NCBI GenBank assembly: GCA_024699575.1
Contig: JAILPF010000489.1
Location: forward strand, 1 to 8,195
From: Acetatifactor sp.
GTDB taxonomy: Bacteria; Bacillota; Clostridia; Lachnospirales; Lachnospiraceae
DNA length: 8,195 nucleotides
Direction of reading: 5' to 3'
Part shown: positions 1 through 6,987 of the stretch, one piece after another
Layout: each line of letters starts with the position of its first letter
Numbering within the stretch: the first letter of the stretch is position 1
Program-made: the position numbers and the translations under genes
The notes under the pieces: model-generated
The model's database searches: none
What the model was told of the DNA's origin: nothing
The model's input: only the letters and a program-made list of their open reading frames with translations

Positions 1-233
1 ATAGCTCCCCCTACTTTATATCCCACGAAAGTAGCTGCGTTAATTGCAATTGGTCCCGGTGTAGATTCGGCTATGGCCACAACATCTAAAATATCCTGAT
101 CACTTATCCATTTTTTTCGTTCAACAACTTCCTTCTGTATCAACGGAATCATTGCATAGCCACCACCAAACGTGAATGCTCCGATTTTCAAAAATGACAA
201 AAGAAGCTGTACGCTTACCGATAGTTTACTCAT
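1..233 (-). CDS. CHR-family chromate/sulfate-type transporter, N-terminal part (cut by window edge)
   Basis: Only the first 77 codons are present; the gene runs off the left edge. The visible part reads MSKLSVSVQLLLSFLKIGAF, then FGGGYAMIPLI (residues 22-32) and STPGPIAINAATFVGYK (57-73). The FGG(G/A)YA and TPGP...FVGY signatures are typical of the CHR (ChrA) family of membrane transporters, whose studied members export chromate and are linked to sulfate. The opening hydrophobic stretch fits a first membrane segment. In Firmicutes these proteins are often short, about 180-200 residues, and encoded as tandem pairs, so a second half-gene may lie just outside the window. The start is set by AGGAAG 8 nt upstream of the ATG. 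That site overlaps the stop of the sulfatase gene, only 12 bp away, so translation is probably coupled. The family call is firm; the substrate (chromate, sulfate or another anion) is not shown by sequence. Confidence 0.88.
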   Translation of the reverse strand, partial: MSKLSVSVQLLLSFLKIGAFTFGGGYAMIPLIQKEVVERKKWISDQDILDVVAIAESTPGPIAINAATFVGYKVGGA

Positions 234-241
234 GTCAATTG

Positions 242-247
242 CTTCCT
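242..247 (-). promoter_or_regulatory. Ribosome binding site of the CHR transporter, overlapping the sulfatase stop codon
   Basis: The minus strand reads TATAGGAAGC followed by 8 nt and ATG. The AG of AGGAAG is the end of the TAG stop codon of the sulfatase (248..246). A ribosome finishing the sulfatase would therefore sit on the initiation site of the transporter, a common arrangement for translational coupling. Confidence 0.75.
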
Positions 248-1730
248 ATATCCAATAATCGTATGGGGCTCTTTTTGGTTGATGTCGTTGGCGAAGTTTT
301 TCAGCCCCCTCCGCACGACCGGTAGCCTCAAGTCTCTTGCAGTACTGCTCCAGGGCTCCTTTTGCATGAAAAGGGCCACCCTCCTGCATTACAGTCCACA
401 GAGGGTCAACAGTATAATCATTTGTAGCCATTGCCTCGTCATGCCAGTCTAAAATAATCTTTGCACCCTGAGCACATACCTCAGGATATCTGTCCTTCAC
501 ATCATGCTGCTCATGAACATCCTCTTTCAGATTAAACAGCATTTCTTTGTCAAAAAGGTGAAGTCCGTCATGATAAGTCCTCATATATAGCCAGTCGCCG
601 AATCTCGCCGACCGCTGGCATACGTGAGCCATCTGAGAAATAACGAGGCTGTCACGTCCACATTTTGCGCCGTTTAAAATTGTGTCGACATAGCTTTGTC
701 CATCCCAGTCGCGTCCCTTTTTCACTCCCAGCAAATCACTCATTGTCGGAAGTAAATCCAAGCTGTAGTGTAACTCTTTATCCACATAATTTTGCATTCC
801 GCCCGGCCATTTCATAATAAACGGAATATTACAGCAGGCGTGATCTGCGGTGGCATGCTCCGCATAAATTCCCAACTCTCCAAAGTTCTCACCGTGATCC
901 GATGTAATAATGATTGCCATATCCTCATAAATTCCGAGAGTTTTTAATTTATCCAAAACATCTCCAACAATTTTATCCGTATATGCCACTCCACAGTCAT
1001 ATCCGTCAAAAACACGCTCCATCCCTTTACGGTCATCAAATCTTCCGGGATTTCTGGGCAGATTTTCATTTTCGGCATCATCAAACATGTTCAGTTCATT
1101 CGCAGTGTGCGGGCCAACAGCATGAAGATGTTTTTGCAGAGTCTCATCATCAATCCAATTTCCGGCAAGGCCATCATTTTCAAAAGGATTTCCAAAAGAA
1201 AGGGGGGCACGGTATGGTGTATGAGGATCCCACAAATGAATATGTAAAAACCAGTCCTCACGCTGTGTACCATTGTCATCCAGCCATTTTAACACATAGG
1301 GCAACACAGCTTCTCCTGATTCCACACCTCTGTGTCCTTCATTAAATGTCTCGTTAAACCCTGCGGAAAACCACCATGAAGAATGTCTTTCCGGGAATGT
1401 ACTGACGGATGCAGTATACATGCCTGCACGTCTGAAGATATTATTAAAATTCTGATCATCTACTTTATCGCAGAAGCTTCTGTCTATTCCTGTAATTCTG
1501 CGATCTGCAACTGTTCCACCATGCCCCACAGCACCGTTTTTTATTCCAAACATACCGCTGATTAAGCTTGCTCTTGAAGGAAGGCAGGGTGCATCGGAAC
1601 AGTAATAATTTTCAAAGCGTACACCCTCTCTTGCAACTGCATCCATATTCGGTGTGGTATTTCTCGCATAACCGTAACATCCCATATGATCCGGTCGTAG
1701 AGTGTCAATGTCCACAAAAAGAATTTTCAT
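246..1730 (-). CDS. Cysteine-type sulfatase (S1/arylsulfatase family), cytoplasmic
   Basis: This 494-residue protein should hydrolyse a sulfate ester. Visible alkaline-phosphatase-superfamily features are the N-terminal metal site DIDTLRPDHMGCYGY (residues 7-21), the sulfatase signature C49-L-P-S-R53 whose Cys becomes formylglycine, the H-x-x-D-P-H-x-P-Y segment (165-173) and the second metal site T-S-D-H-G-E-N (276-282). Length is normal for the family. Because the active residue is Cys, an anaerobe would need a radical-SAM maturase (anSME), which is not in this window. The N-terminus goes straight into the first beta strand with no signal peptide, so the enzyme probably works in the cytoplasm on an imported substrate. 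The open frame extends to 1787, but the ATG at 1730 is preferred: AAGGAGG lies 8 nt upstream, the family begins here, and the longer form would overlap the upstream gene. The substrate cannot be told; a phosphonate monoester hydrolase or related phosphodiesterase, which shares the core, is a less likely alternative. Confidence 0.93.
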   Translation of the reverse strand: MKILFVDIDTLRPDHMGCYGYARNTTPNMDAVAREGVRFENYYCSDAPCLPSRASLISGMFGIKNGAVGHGGTVADRRITGIDRSFCDKVDDQNFNNIFRRAGMYTASVSTFPERHSSWWFSAGFNETFNEGHRGVESGEAVLPYVLKWLDDNGTQREDWFLHIHLWDPHTPYRAPLSFGNPFENDGLAGNWIDDETLQKHLHAVGPHTANELNMFDDAENENLPRNPGRFDDRKGMERVFDGYDCGVAYTDKIVGDVLDKLKTLGIYEDMAIIITSDHGENFGELGIYAEHATADHACCNIPFIMKWPGGMQNYVDKELHYSLDLLPTMSDLLGVKKGRDWDGQSYVDTILNGAKCGRDSLVISQMAHVCQRSARFGDWLYMRTYHDGLHLFDKEMLFNLKEDVHEQHDVKDRYPEVCAQGAKIILDWHDEAMATNDYTVDPLWTVMQEGGPFHAKGALEQYCKRLEATGRAEGAEKLRQRHQPKRAPYDYWI

Positions 1731-1738
1731 TAAGACAT

Positions 1739-1745
1739 CCTCCTT
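1739..1745 (-). promoter_or_regulatory. Strong ribosome binding site that fixes the sulfatase start
   Basis: The minus strand reads AAAAAGGAGG, then ATGTCTTA, then the ATG at 1730. The AAGGAGG core is a near-perfect match to the anti-Shine-Dalgarno sequence at 8 nt spacing. It lies in the 16-bp gap behind the DUF711 stop codon (1749..1747). It decides against the upstream in-frame ATG at 1787, which lies inside the DUF711 gene. Confidence 0.85.
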
Positions 1746-1746
1746 T

Positions 1747-3111
1747 TTAATTCTTAAAACTATGAATCGGTGCCGGAATTCGACCACCTCTATTTACAAA
1801 AGCATCACATGAAAAACCGTTGACCGGCATAATCGGTGCATACCCCAATAAACCTCCAAATTCAACCGTTTCTCCAACTCCTTTTCCCACTACAGGAATC
1901 AATCTTACTGCAGTTGTCTTTTGATTGACCATACCAATTGCCATTTCATCTGCAATAATACCTGAAATCGTTGTAGCCTTTGTATCCCCCGGAATTGCAA
2001 TCATATCAAGACCGACGGAGCAGACACAGGTCATGGCCTCCAGCTTTTCAAGGGTTAACGCGTTTGCTTTAACAGCATTTATCATCCCCTGATCTTCACT
2101 GACCGGAATAAAAGCTCCACTCAGTCCGCCAACATAGGAGGACGCCATCACTCCCCCTTTTTTCACCTGATCGTTTAATAATGCCAATGCAGCAGTTGTT
2201 CCGGGTGCTCCTGCATACTCCAACCCGATTTCACACAGAATGTCTGCCACGCTGTCTCCGATAGCGGGAGTCGGAGCCAAAGAAAGATCCACAATACCAA
2301 AAGGAACATTTAAAAGCTTAGATGCTTCCTGAGCCACAAGCTGTCCCACACGGGTAACTTTAAATGCAGTTTTTTTGATTGTTTCACAAAGTACCTCGAA
2401 ATTTTCTCCACGAACCTTCTCCAGTGCAGTCTTTACTACACCGGGACCACTGACACCAACATTAATAATCTTATCAGCCTCTGTCACACCGTGAAATGCA
2501 CCTGCCATAAACGGATTGTCATCCGGTGCATTACAAAATACAACAAGCTTAGCACATCCCAAAGAATCCTGCTCTTTTGTATAGTCTGCAGTCTGCTTAA
2601 TAATTTCCCCCATCAGTTTGACGGCGTCCATATTGATTCCTGTTTTGGTAGAGCCGACATTGACGGAGCTGCATACTCTTTCAGTTGTAGATAATGCCAG
2701 TGGAATGGAACGAATCAAAAGTTCATCGGCAGCTGTCATTCCCTTGCTGACAAGGGCAGAATATCCACCGATAAAATTTACGCCAACCTCATGTGCCACT
2801 TTGTCCAATGTTTTGGCGATAGATGCGAAATCCTCCACTGTTTTACAGGCAGCTCCTCCAACTAAAGCGATTGGAGTGACAGAAATTCTTTTATTCACAA
2901 TCGGAATACCGAATTCCCTGGAAATTTCCTCTCCAGTTTTCACCAAATCCTTTGTAGCTTCATATATTTTGTGATAAATCTTATCATTCAATTTCTGTAA
3001 GTCAGAATCGATACAATCCAAGAGGCTGATACCCATAGTGATTGTTCGCACATCAAGGTTCTCTTCCTCCACCATTTTATTGGTCTCGGTTACTTCATAT
3101 AAATTAATCAT
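1747..3111 (-). CDS. PFL family protein (DUF711 / UPF0210), function unknown
   Basis: This is a 454-residue full-length member of the UPF0210/DUF711 family. Family landmarks are [15 protein letters not shown] (residues 21-35), [15 protein letters not shown] (67-81), [15 protein letters not shown] (146-160), [11 protein letters not shown] (198-208), [12 protein letters not shown] (216-227), [18 protein letters not shown] (272-289), [13 protein letters not shown] (312-324) and the C-terminal [14 protein letters not shown] (441-454). The family is called PFL-like because its fold resembles the barrel of pyruvate formate-lyase-type glycyl radical enzymes. I see no glycyl radical motif of the RVxGY type here, so radical chemistry is not supported. 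C147 and the surrounding SSVN are strongly conserved in the family as I recall it. The gene follows its usual partner, the ACT-domain gene, after 43 bp. Its ribosome binding site is weak (GGAT at 8 nt, AAGG further up), but this start matches the usual family N-terminus. No substrate or reaction is established. Confidence 0.95.
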   Translation of the reverse strand: MINLYEVTETNKMVEEENLDVRTITMGISLLDCIDSDLQKLNDKIYHKIYEATKDLVKTGEEISREFGIPIVNKRISVTPIALVGGAACKTVEDFASIAKTLDKVAHEVGVNFIGGYSALVSKGMTAADELLIRSIPLALSTTERVCSSVNVGSTKTGINMDAVKLMGEIIKQTADYTKEQDSLGCAKLVVFCNAPDDNPFMAGAFHGVTEADKIINVGVSGPGVVKTALEKVRGENFEVLCETIKKTAFKVTRVGQLVAQEASKLLNVPFGIVDLSLAPTPAIGDSVADILCEIGLEYAGAPGTTAALALLNDQVKKGGVMASSYVGGLSGAFIPVSEDQGMINAVKANALTLEKLEAMTCVCSVGLDMIAIPGDTKATTISGIIADEMAIGMVNQKTTAVRLIPVVGKGVGETVEFGGLLGYAPIMPVNGFSCDAFVNRGGRIPAPIHSFKN

Positions 3112-3154
3112 TTCAATTTATCCAAACCTTTCTTCTTTCTTGTATCAGCACAAA

Positions 3155-3427
3155 TTAGATTCTGTGCATTTTGTCAAAAATTTCTTCTTTTTGACATTTA
3201 ATCACAACACCGATTTCATCACCCAGTGCAGTCAGTTCATCTGCCATATCACCAAAAGCCTTCTTGCAGCTGTTTGTGTCAACAATCATCATCATGTTAA
3301 AATATCCCTGAACAATCGTCTGGGATATATCCAAAATATTAATTCCATTCTCTGCGAGATAAGTACATACCTTTGCAATAATACCCACTGTATCCTTGCC
3401 TACTACTGTAATAATTGTCTTTTTCAT
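3155..3427 (-). CDS. ACT domain protein (UPF0237 family)
   Basis: This 90-residue protein is essentially one ACT domain. It has a first strand KTIITVVGKD (residues 3-12), a glycine-containing turn into helix VGIIAKVCTYLAENGIN (14-30), then strands ILDISQTIVQG (31-41) and YFNMMMIVD (42-50), a second helix (53-69) and a last strand GVVIKC (73-78). ACT domains usually bind small ligands such as amino acids and regulate a partner. This stand-alone type resembles the GcvR-like ACT proteins and is typically encoded next to DUF711, as here, so it is likely a ligand-sensing or structural partner of that protein. The start has GAGGAG 4 nt upstream of the ATG, a strong but close site. It is the first gene after the longest gap in the window and probably opens the left transcription unit. 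The ligand is unknown. Confidence 0.93.
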   Translation of the reverse strand: MKKTIITVVGKDTVGIIAKVCTYLAENGINILDISQTIVQGYFNMMMIVDTNSCKKAFGDMADELTALGDEIGVVIKCQKEEIFDKMHRI

Positions 3428-3484
3428 ACTTCTCCTCTTTCCGGCGTCATGCGCATCATTTTTTCTCTTCTGACATTACCATTT

Positions 3485-3513
3485 ATTTAACTACAAACTC
3501 ACGCAATTTGCAA
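3485..3513 (-). promoter_or_regulatory. Candidate sigma-A-type promoter upstream of the ACT-DUF711-sulfatase-CHR genes
   Basis: In the 96-bp gap behind the hydrolase gene the minus strand has TTGCAA (3513..3508, 4 of 6 match to TTGACA), a 17-bp spacer, and TTAAAT (3490..3485, 4 of 6 match to TATAAT). Transcription would begin near 3478 and leave a leader of about 50 nt before the ACT gene. Spacing is ideal but both boxes are imperfect, so this is a candidate only. No strong rho-independent terminator separates it from the upstream genes, so read-through is also possible. Confidence 0.35.
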
Positions 3514-3523
3514 GTTTTTTCAG

Positions 3524-4324
3524 TTAAGCAATATTGACAATCGGGGAAACTTCCATTCTCTTTGCTACCTGCATTTTAAAATCGTTCGCCTTATATGGGT
3601 TATCCCCCATTGTAATTTCCATCCTGACAGCCTCATATGCAAGCTCCGGCAGATTATTTTCCTTACTCAAATGTCCTAATATAATATTCTGCAATCCATC
3701 ATGCAAAATCCTGCACAGCAGTCTTCCGGAATTCTCATTGGACAAATGTCCTTTATCACCAAGAATTCGCTGTTTTAAATAATATGGATAAGAGCCTGCC
3801 TGAAGCATATGTACATCGTGATTTGCCTCAATTAAAAGGGCATCCATTCCTTTTAAGCATTCCACCGTATAGTCATCATATACCCCCAGGTCCGTGCAGA
3901 TACCCACTTTTCTATTGCCATATGATATACGATACGCCACCGGCTGTGCGGCATCATGCGATATTTTCATTGGGTTGACCACTAAGTCTTTAATGGTAAG
4001 CTTTTTATCCGCCTGAACTTCATGAAATAAAGAAGTATCGACCTTTCCAAGATTGGAATATTCCATCATTGCGTCGATTGTTCCTCGCGTTGCGTAGATT
4101 GGAATCCCGTATTTTCTTGCAATCACCCCAAGACCACTGATGTGATCCGCATGCTCATGCGTGATAAAAATCCCGTCCAGGTCCCGTCCGGTCAGTCCTA
4201 AGCTATTCAGACCTTCCTCTGTGCGCTTTCCGCTAATGCCGACATCCACCAGCAAATGTGTTGCTTCCGAGCCAACATAAATACAGTTTCCACTGCTGCC
4301 ACTGGCAATACTACATAGTCTCAT
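3524..4324 (-). CDS. MBL-fold metallohydrolase, YycJ/WalJ (VicX) type
   Basis: This 266-residue protein is a full-length metallo-beta-lactamase-fold hydrolase. The opening SIASGSSGNCIYV (residues 5-17) and LLVDVGISGK (24-33) are characteristic of the YycJ/WalJ/VicX group. The metal-binding motif is T-H56-E-H58-A-D60-H61, with further candidate ligands H123 (SHDA), D145 (CTDLG) and H218 (LGHLS). The EANHD segment (166-170) is also typical. Studied relatives are linked to DNA metabolism and to the WalRK cell-wall regulatory operon, and nuclease activity has been suggested for the family. Here it is not beside walRK but 19 bp behind the FtsA-like gene, at the end of the polA-coaE unit, which fits a DNA-related role. 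There is no signal peptide, so it should be cytoplasmic. The start has only a weak ribosome binding site (AAGAG at a long distance), but the N-terminal motif fixes it. Confidence 0.93.
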   Translation of the reverse strand: MRLCSIASGSSGNCIYVGSEATHLLVDVGISGKRTEEGLNSLGLTGRDLDGIFITHEHADHISGLGVIARKYGIPIYATRGTIDAMMEYSNLGKVDTSLFHEVQADKKLTIKDLVVNPMKISHDAAQPVAYRISYGNRKVGICTDLGVYDDYTVECLKGMDALLIEANHDVHMLQAGSYPYYLKQRILGDKGHLSNENSGRLLCRILHDGLQNIILGHLSKENNLPELAYEAVRMEITMGDNPYKANDFKMQVAKRMEVSPIVNIA

Positions 4325-4343
4325 ATTGTTTAACTCTTTTCTT

Positions 4344-6383
4344 TTAAGATTCCTTCCAATAAATGTTTATAATATCCCCATCCAATATCTGTTCCATATA
4401 TTCCGCGCTTCTACCGTTTAATTCCGTAACAATGGAACGTCCTGCAGATGCTTTCAAGTCGAAGTCAATATAATCAAAAACATCGACGAATACATATCGC
4501 GGCTTTCCAGTCATAGTAACACTTTGTCCATTTACGGTAACCGTCACGGAAGTCTCATATTCCTGTTCTTCGCCTTGCATCTCATTCTTATCTGTCTCGG
4601 GTTGCAGTGAATCTTTCCATTCATCCGATACCGATCCTGCATTCCATGAAACAGTGAAGCTCTCATATACACGTGTATCTATATTGGCAGGAGTATCATT
4701 TACCTTAAGGTCTACGCCGACAGGCGTATCCAAAAATTCGGCAACTTCACGTATGGTATAATAATTGCGGATTTCAATTTTATCCCCTTCCGCAATCCGG
4801 TAAAATTCATTTTCTCTTTTACCGTTGACAGATGCAGTCTTCGGAAGATTTATATGTTTTCCGTTGACAGTAATATGAAGCGTGTCATGCAGTTCGGACA
4901 GACTGCCCAATTCCACTACGGCATCCTCGCCGGCCGTAGAACATTTTACATTGACACGGTCTCCGTTGCGGACAGACGTATACATGTCAGCAACCTCATT
5001 GTTAACAAATATTTCCGCCGCTTCACCCTGCTGCCCCCGAACCATATGCACTTTATTATTCACAGTGAATGTCAATCCTTTTCCACGTTTCGGGGAGAGA
5101 TCCTCATTCGAGAACTGAGCCTGCACAGCTGCATCTGCAACTGTTATTTTACCATTATCATACAGCTTTATTCTCTCACCATTGAAATCAACAAAAATAA
5201 AATTATTGCTCTGCTCATAATAACTTAAACAGATACCAATCGGAGTTACCATCAGGGATGTCTTCAAAGCATCATCGATTTCAAACACGATGTTCTGCAT
5301 AACCTCTTCACCACGAATAGCAACACGTTCCGGAACAATCCCTAAATCATCCGCAAGCATCCTGGTATATCCGGGAATAATTCCACCACCGCCTACAACA
5401 AATACAGCACTGACAGATTTATCACCATTTAGTTCTCTGATACAGTCAGCTACCTGATGAGTCATATTCGCAACCGAATCATTCAATATATCACTGATTT
5501 CCTTGGAAGTAATCGTCTGGGGGAGCCCCATAATGTCCAGATATTCAATCACTTCCGCTTCGCCGCTTGTTCTCTTAATATATTCCGCCGTCTCAAAATC
5601 AACCAGACAATGTTGTACAATAATATCCGTCAGACTGTCCCCAGCAACAGGAATCATACCGTATGCAGTAATCGTTCCATCCTTAGTAATGGAAATATCA
5701 CTGGTTCCTGCTCCTACATCAACCAGTGCAATATTTAGCATTCTGAATTTTTCGGGAATAGCAACCTGGATTGCAGCAATAGGCTCCAAAGTCAAGTTGG
5801 CAACACGCAATCCTGCAATTTCCACAGCTTTATATAATCCATCAACAACATCATCCGGAAGGAATGTTGCAATTAAATCAACACCGATTGTTTTAGCCTT
5901 GTGATCTTCAAGATTACCAATCTGATATCCATTCAGATAATATCTCATCGGTGTATAGCCGACACAGTAGAATTTTATTCCGGTGTCATTTGTACTCTGA
6001 AATTCTGCAAACGCTTTTTCAACGCCCATGGTAGATAATGTATAGACATCCTCCTGGGTGATCTCCTTCTCCTCCGAAAAGTTTTCTTCCACTGACGTTG
6101 TCACTGTTCGAAGAACACGTCCTGCGGCAGCAATGCATACATCCGTCAGGGAGCGATTTAATTCTTCTTCCAGTTTTTCCTTTACCGATGCAATTGTGGC
6201 ACCGACTTTTCCAATATCATGAATCTGTCCATCCAGCATTGCACGCGTCTCATGTTCCTTAACGCATTGTGCCACAACATGAAATTTATTCCCGGCAAGA
6301 TACCCTACTGTTCCAACGATACTTCTTGTTCCAATATCCAGGCCAAAAACAAGTTGTCCCTGACCCTCTCTTATTCCTTCCAT
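4344..6383 (-). CDS. FtsA-like actin-fold ATPase with long C-terminal beta-grasp-like extension
   Basis: This 679-residue protein has an actin/Hsp70-fold ATPase core of the FtsA type. The phosphate-1 motif is GLDIGTRS (residues 14-21), an FtsA-type 1C/SHS2 region includes DVCIAAAGRV (81-90), the phosphate-2 motif is LVDVGAGTSDISI (220-232), and the adenosine motif is VFVVGGGGIIPGY (327-339). The core ends near residue 390. Ordinary FtsA is about 400-450 residues and ends in an amphipathic membrane-binding helix; here about 285 extra residues follow and no such helix is seen at the C-terminus. The extension is rich in beta strands with recurrent VNG-like turns and GD-x-I-x-I motifs. An acidic linker lies near 590-611. 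Clostridial genomes label such proteins as cell division FtsA domain proteins, but a role in division is inferred from the core only. The ATG is preceded by TGGAGG at 7 nt and lies inside coaE with a 13-bp overlap, so the two are probably translationally coupled. Confidence 0.9.
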   Translation of the reverse strand: MEGIREGQGQLVFGLDIGTRSIVGTVGYLAGNKFHVVAQCVKEHETRAMLDGQIHDIGKVGATIASVKEKLEEELNRSLTDVCIAAAGRVLRTVTTSVEENFSEEKEITQEDVYTLSTMGVEKAFAEFQSTNDTGIKFYCVGYTPMRYYLNGYQIGNLEDHKAKTIGVDLIATFLPDDVVDGLYKAVEIAGLRVANLTLEPIAAIQVAIPEKFRMLNIALVDVGAGTSDISITKDGTITAYGMIPVAGDSLTDIIVQHCLVDFETAEYIKRTSGEAEVIEYLDIMGLPQTITSKEISDILNDSVANMTHQVADCIRELNGDKSVSAVFVVGGGGIIPGYTRMLADDLGIVPERVAIRGEEVMQNIVFEIDDALKTSLMVTPIGICLSYYEQSNNFIFVDFNGERIKLYDNGKITVADAAVQAQFSNEDLSPKRGKGLTFTVNNKVHMVRGQQGEAAEIFVNNEVADMYTSVRNGDRVNVKCSTAGEDAVVELGSLSELHDTLHITVNGKHINLPKTASVNGKRENEFYRIAEGDKIEIRNYYTIREVAEFLDTPVGVDLKVNDTPANIDTRVYESFTVSWNAGSVSDEWKDSLQPETDKNEMQGEEQEYETSVTVTVNGQSVTMTGKPRYVFVDVFDYIDFDLKASAGRSIVTELNGRSAEYMEQILDGDIINIYWKES
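4356..5195 (-). other. Region encoding the repeated beta-grasp-like tail of the FtsA-like protein
   Basis: This stretch encodes residues 397-676. VNG-type turns recur at 401 (FNGE), 441 (VNNK), 460 (VNNE), 506 (VNGK), 519 (VNGK), 561 (VNDT), 617 (VNGQ) and 655 (LNGR). A GD-x-[IV]-x-[IV] motif recurs at 474-479 (GDRVNV), 533-538 (GDKIEI) and 669-674 (GDIINI). The last unit (613-676) has the order strand, NG turn, strand, helix-like DVFDYIDFDL, strand, NG turn, then LDGDIINIYW, which is the pattern of ThiS/ubiquitin-like beta-grasp domains. I infer about three diverged copies. This is a pattern judgement, not a profile match. Confidence 0.5.
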
Positions 6384-6976
6384 GCATACGCCTCCAGTTT
6401 TTTATCGATTTGTTGAAATGTCTCGCAGACATCTCCATTATTTTCAATCACAAAATCACATGCATTTCGAAAAGCGTCCTCCGAAAGCTGACTTTTCATA
6501 ATCTGATCAATCTTCTGCTCGGAATACCCTCTGCTTTTTCTCAATCGTTCTGCTCTGATATCCGGGTCTGCGTGAACATACCACATTTCATCAACCAGGT
6601 CCTTATATCCGGTTTCTATTAGGAGAGCTGCTTCTACCACAAACAAATCAATCATTCCACTCTTCCTGGCCAGTTCTAAATGAGTTAACAGATAGTTTTG
6701 GACGGCCGGATGAATCAGTGCATTTACCCGTTTTAGTAATTTCGGATTATTAAAGATGATTTCTGCCATTTTCTTGCGTTCAATCTCTCCATCAGCGTTC
6801 AATATTTCTCCACCAAGAAGTTGAACCAGCTTTTGATGGCATTCAGTGCCTTTTCGCTGTACCTCATGAGCGACTTCATCCGCAAGATATACTTCACAGT
6901 TGTAATGTTTCTGCATGTAATGAATTATTTCTGATTTGCCGGCACCAATCCCACCGGTAATACCAATGAACTTCAT
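6371..6976 (-). CDS. coaE: Dephospho-CoA kinase
   Basis: This 201-residue enzyme phosphorylates the 3'-hydroxyl of the ribose in dephospho-CoA with ATP, the last step of coenzyme A synthesis, in the cytoplasm. The P-loop is G8-GIGAGK-S15 directly after the first strand MKFIGIT. The L-A-D33-E segment holds the conserved catalytic Asp. H89-P90 in NALIHPAV and the VVEAALLIETG stretch (113-123) are family features, and the lid region has RLRKSRGYSEQKI (144-156). Length is normal. The ATG at 6976 is chosen over an in-frame GTG at 6988: TGAGG stands 6 nt upstream of the ATG, and the family starts directly with the strand leading to the P-loop. The gene begins 8 bp after the polA stop and its end overlaps the FtsA-like gene by 13 bp. 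Confidence 0.97.
   Translation of the reverse strand: MKFIGITGGIGAGKSEIIHYMQKHYNCEVYLADEVAHEVQRKGTECHQKLVQLLGGEILNADGEIERKKMAEIIFNNPKLLKRVNALIHPAVQNYLLTHLELARKSGMIDLFVVEAALLIETGYKDLVDEMWYVHADPDIRAERLRKSRGYSEQKIDQIMKSQLSEDAFRNACDFVIENNGDVCETFQQIDKKLEAYAWKE
6391..6396 (-). promoter_or_regulatory. Ribosome binding site of the FtsA-like gene, inside coaE
   Basis: TGGAGG on the minus strand lies 7 nt before the ATG at 6383 and within the last codons of coaE. It supports this start and an overlapping, probably coupled, arrangement. A second ATG 4 nt further upstream is out of frame. Confidence 0.75.
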
Positions 6977-6982
6977 ATTAAA

Positions 6983-6987
6983 CCTCA
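6983..6987 (-). promoter_or_regulatory. Ribosome binding site of coaE, overlapping the polA stop codon
   Basis: The minus strand reads AAAGTGAGG, then TTTAAT, then the ATG at 6976. TGAGG overlaps the TGA stop of polA (6987..6985) with a 6-nt spacing to the ATG. It favours this ATG over the GTG at 6988, which has only a weak GAAG upstream. Confidence 0.65.

Noticed and set aside
914..1345. Plus-strand open frame of 143 codons inside the sulfatase gene, and the other plus-strand frames across the window.
   Set aside because: They are antisense to clearly conserved minus-strand genes, show no recognisable domains, and have His/Cys/Ser-rich compositions typical of shadow frames.
1731..1787. Longer sulfatase starting at the ATG at 1787 (513 residues).
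   Set aside because: The extra 19 residues overlap the end of the DUF711 gene, lack a family match and have no good ribosome binding site, whereas the ATG at 1730 has AAGGAGG at 8 nt.
1747..3111. Annotation of the PFL-family gene as pyruvate formate-lyase.
   Set aside because: Length, motifs and C-terminus match UPF0210/DUF711; the glycyl radical motif and the active-site pattern of true PFL are absent.
3492..3518. Hairpin AAACTTGC / GTGAGTTT behind the hydrolase gene as a rho-independent terminator.
   Set aside because: The stem is AT-rich with two wobble pairs and no U-run follows on the transcribed strand; the T-run lies on the opposite strand, where the stem has mismatches and there is no gene to terminate.
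3524..4324. Reading the MBL-fold gene as a beta-lactamase or antibiotic resistance gene.
   Set aside because: There is no signal peptide, the N-terminal SIASGSSGN motif is that of the YycJ/WalJ group, and the context is housekeeping.
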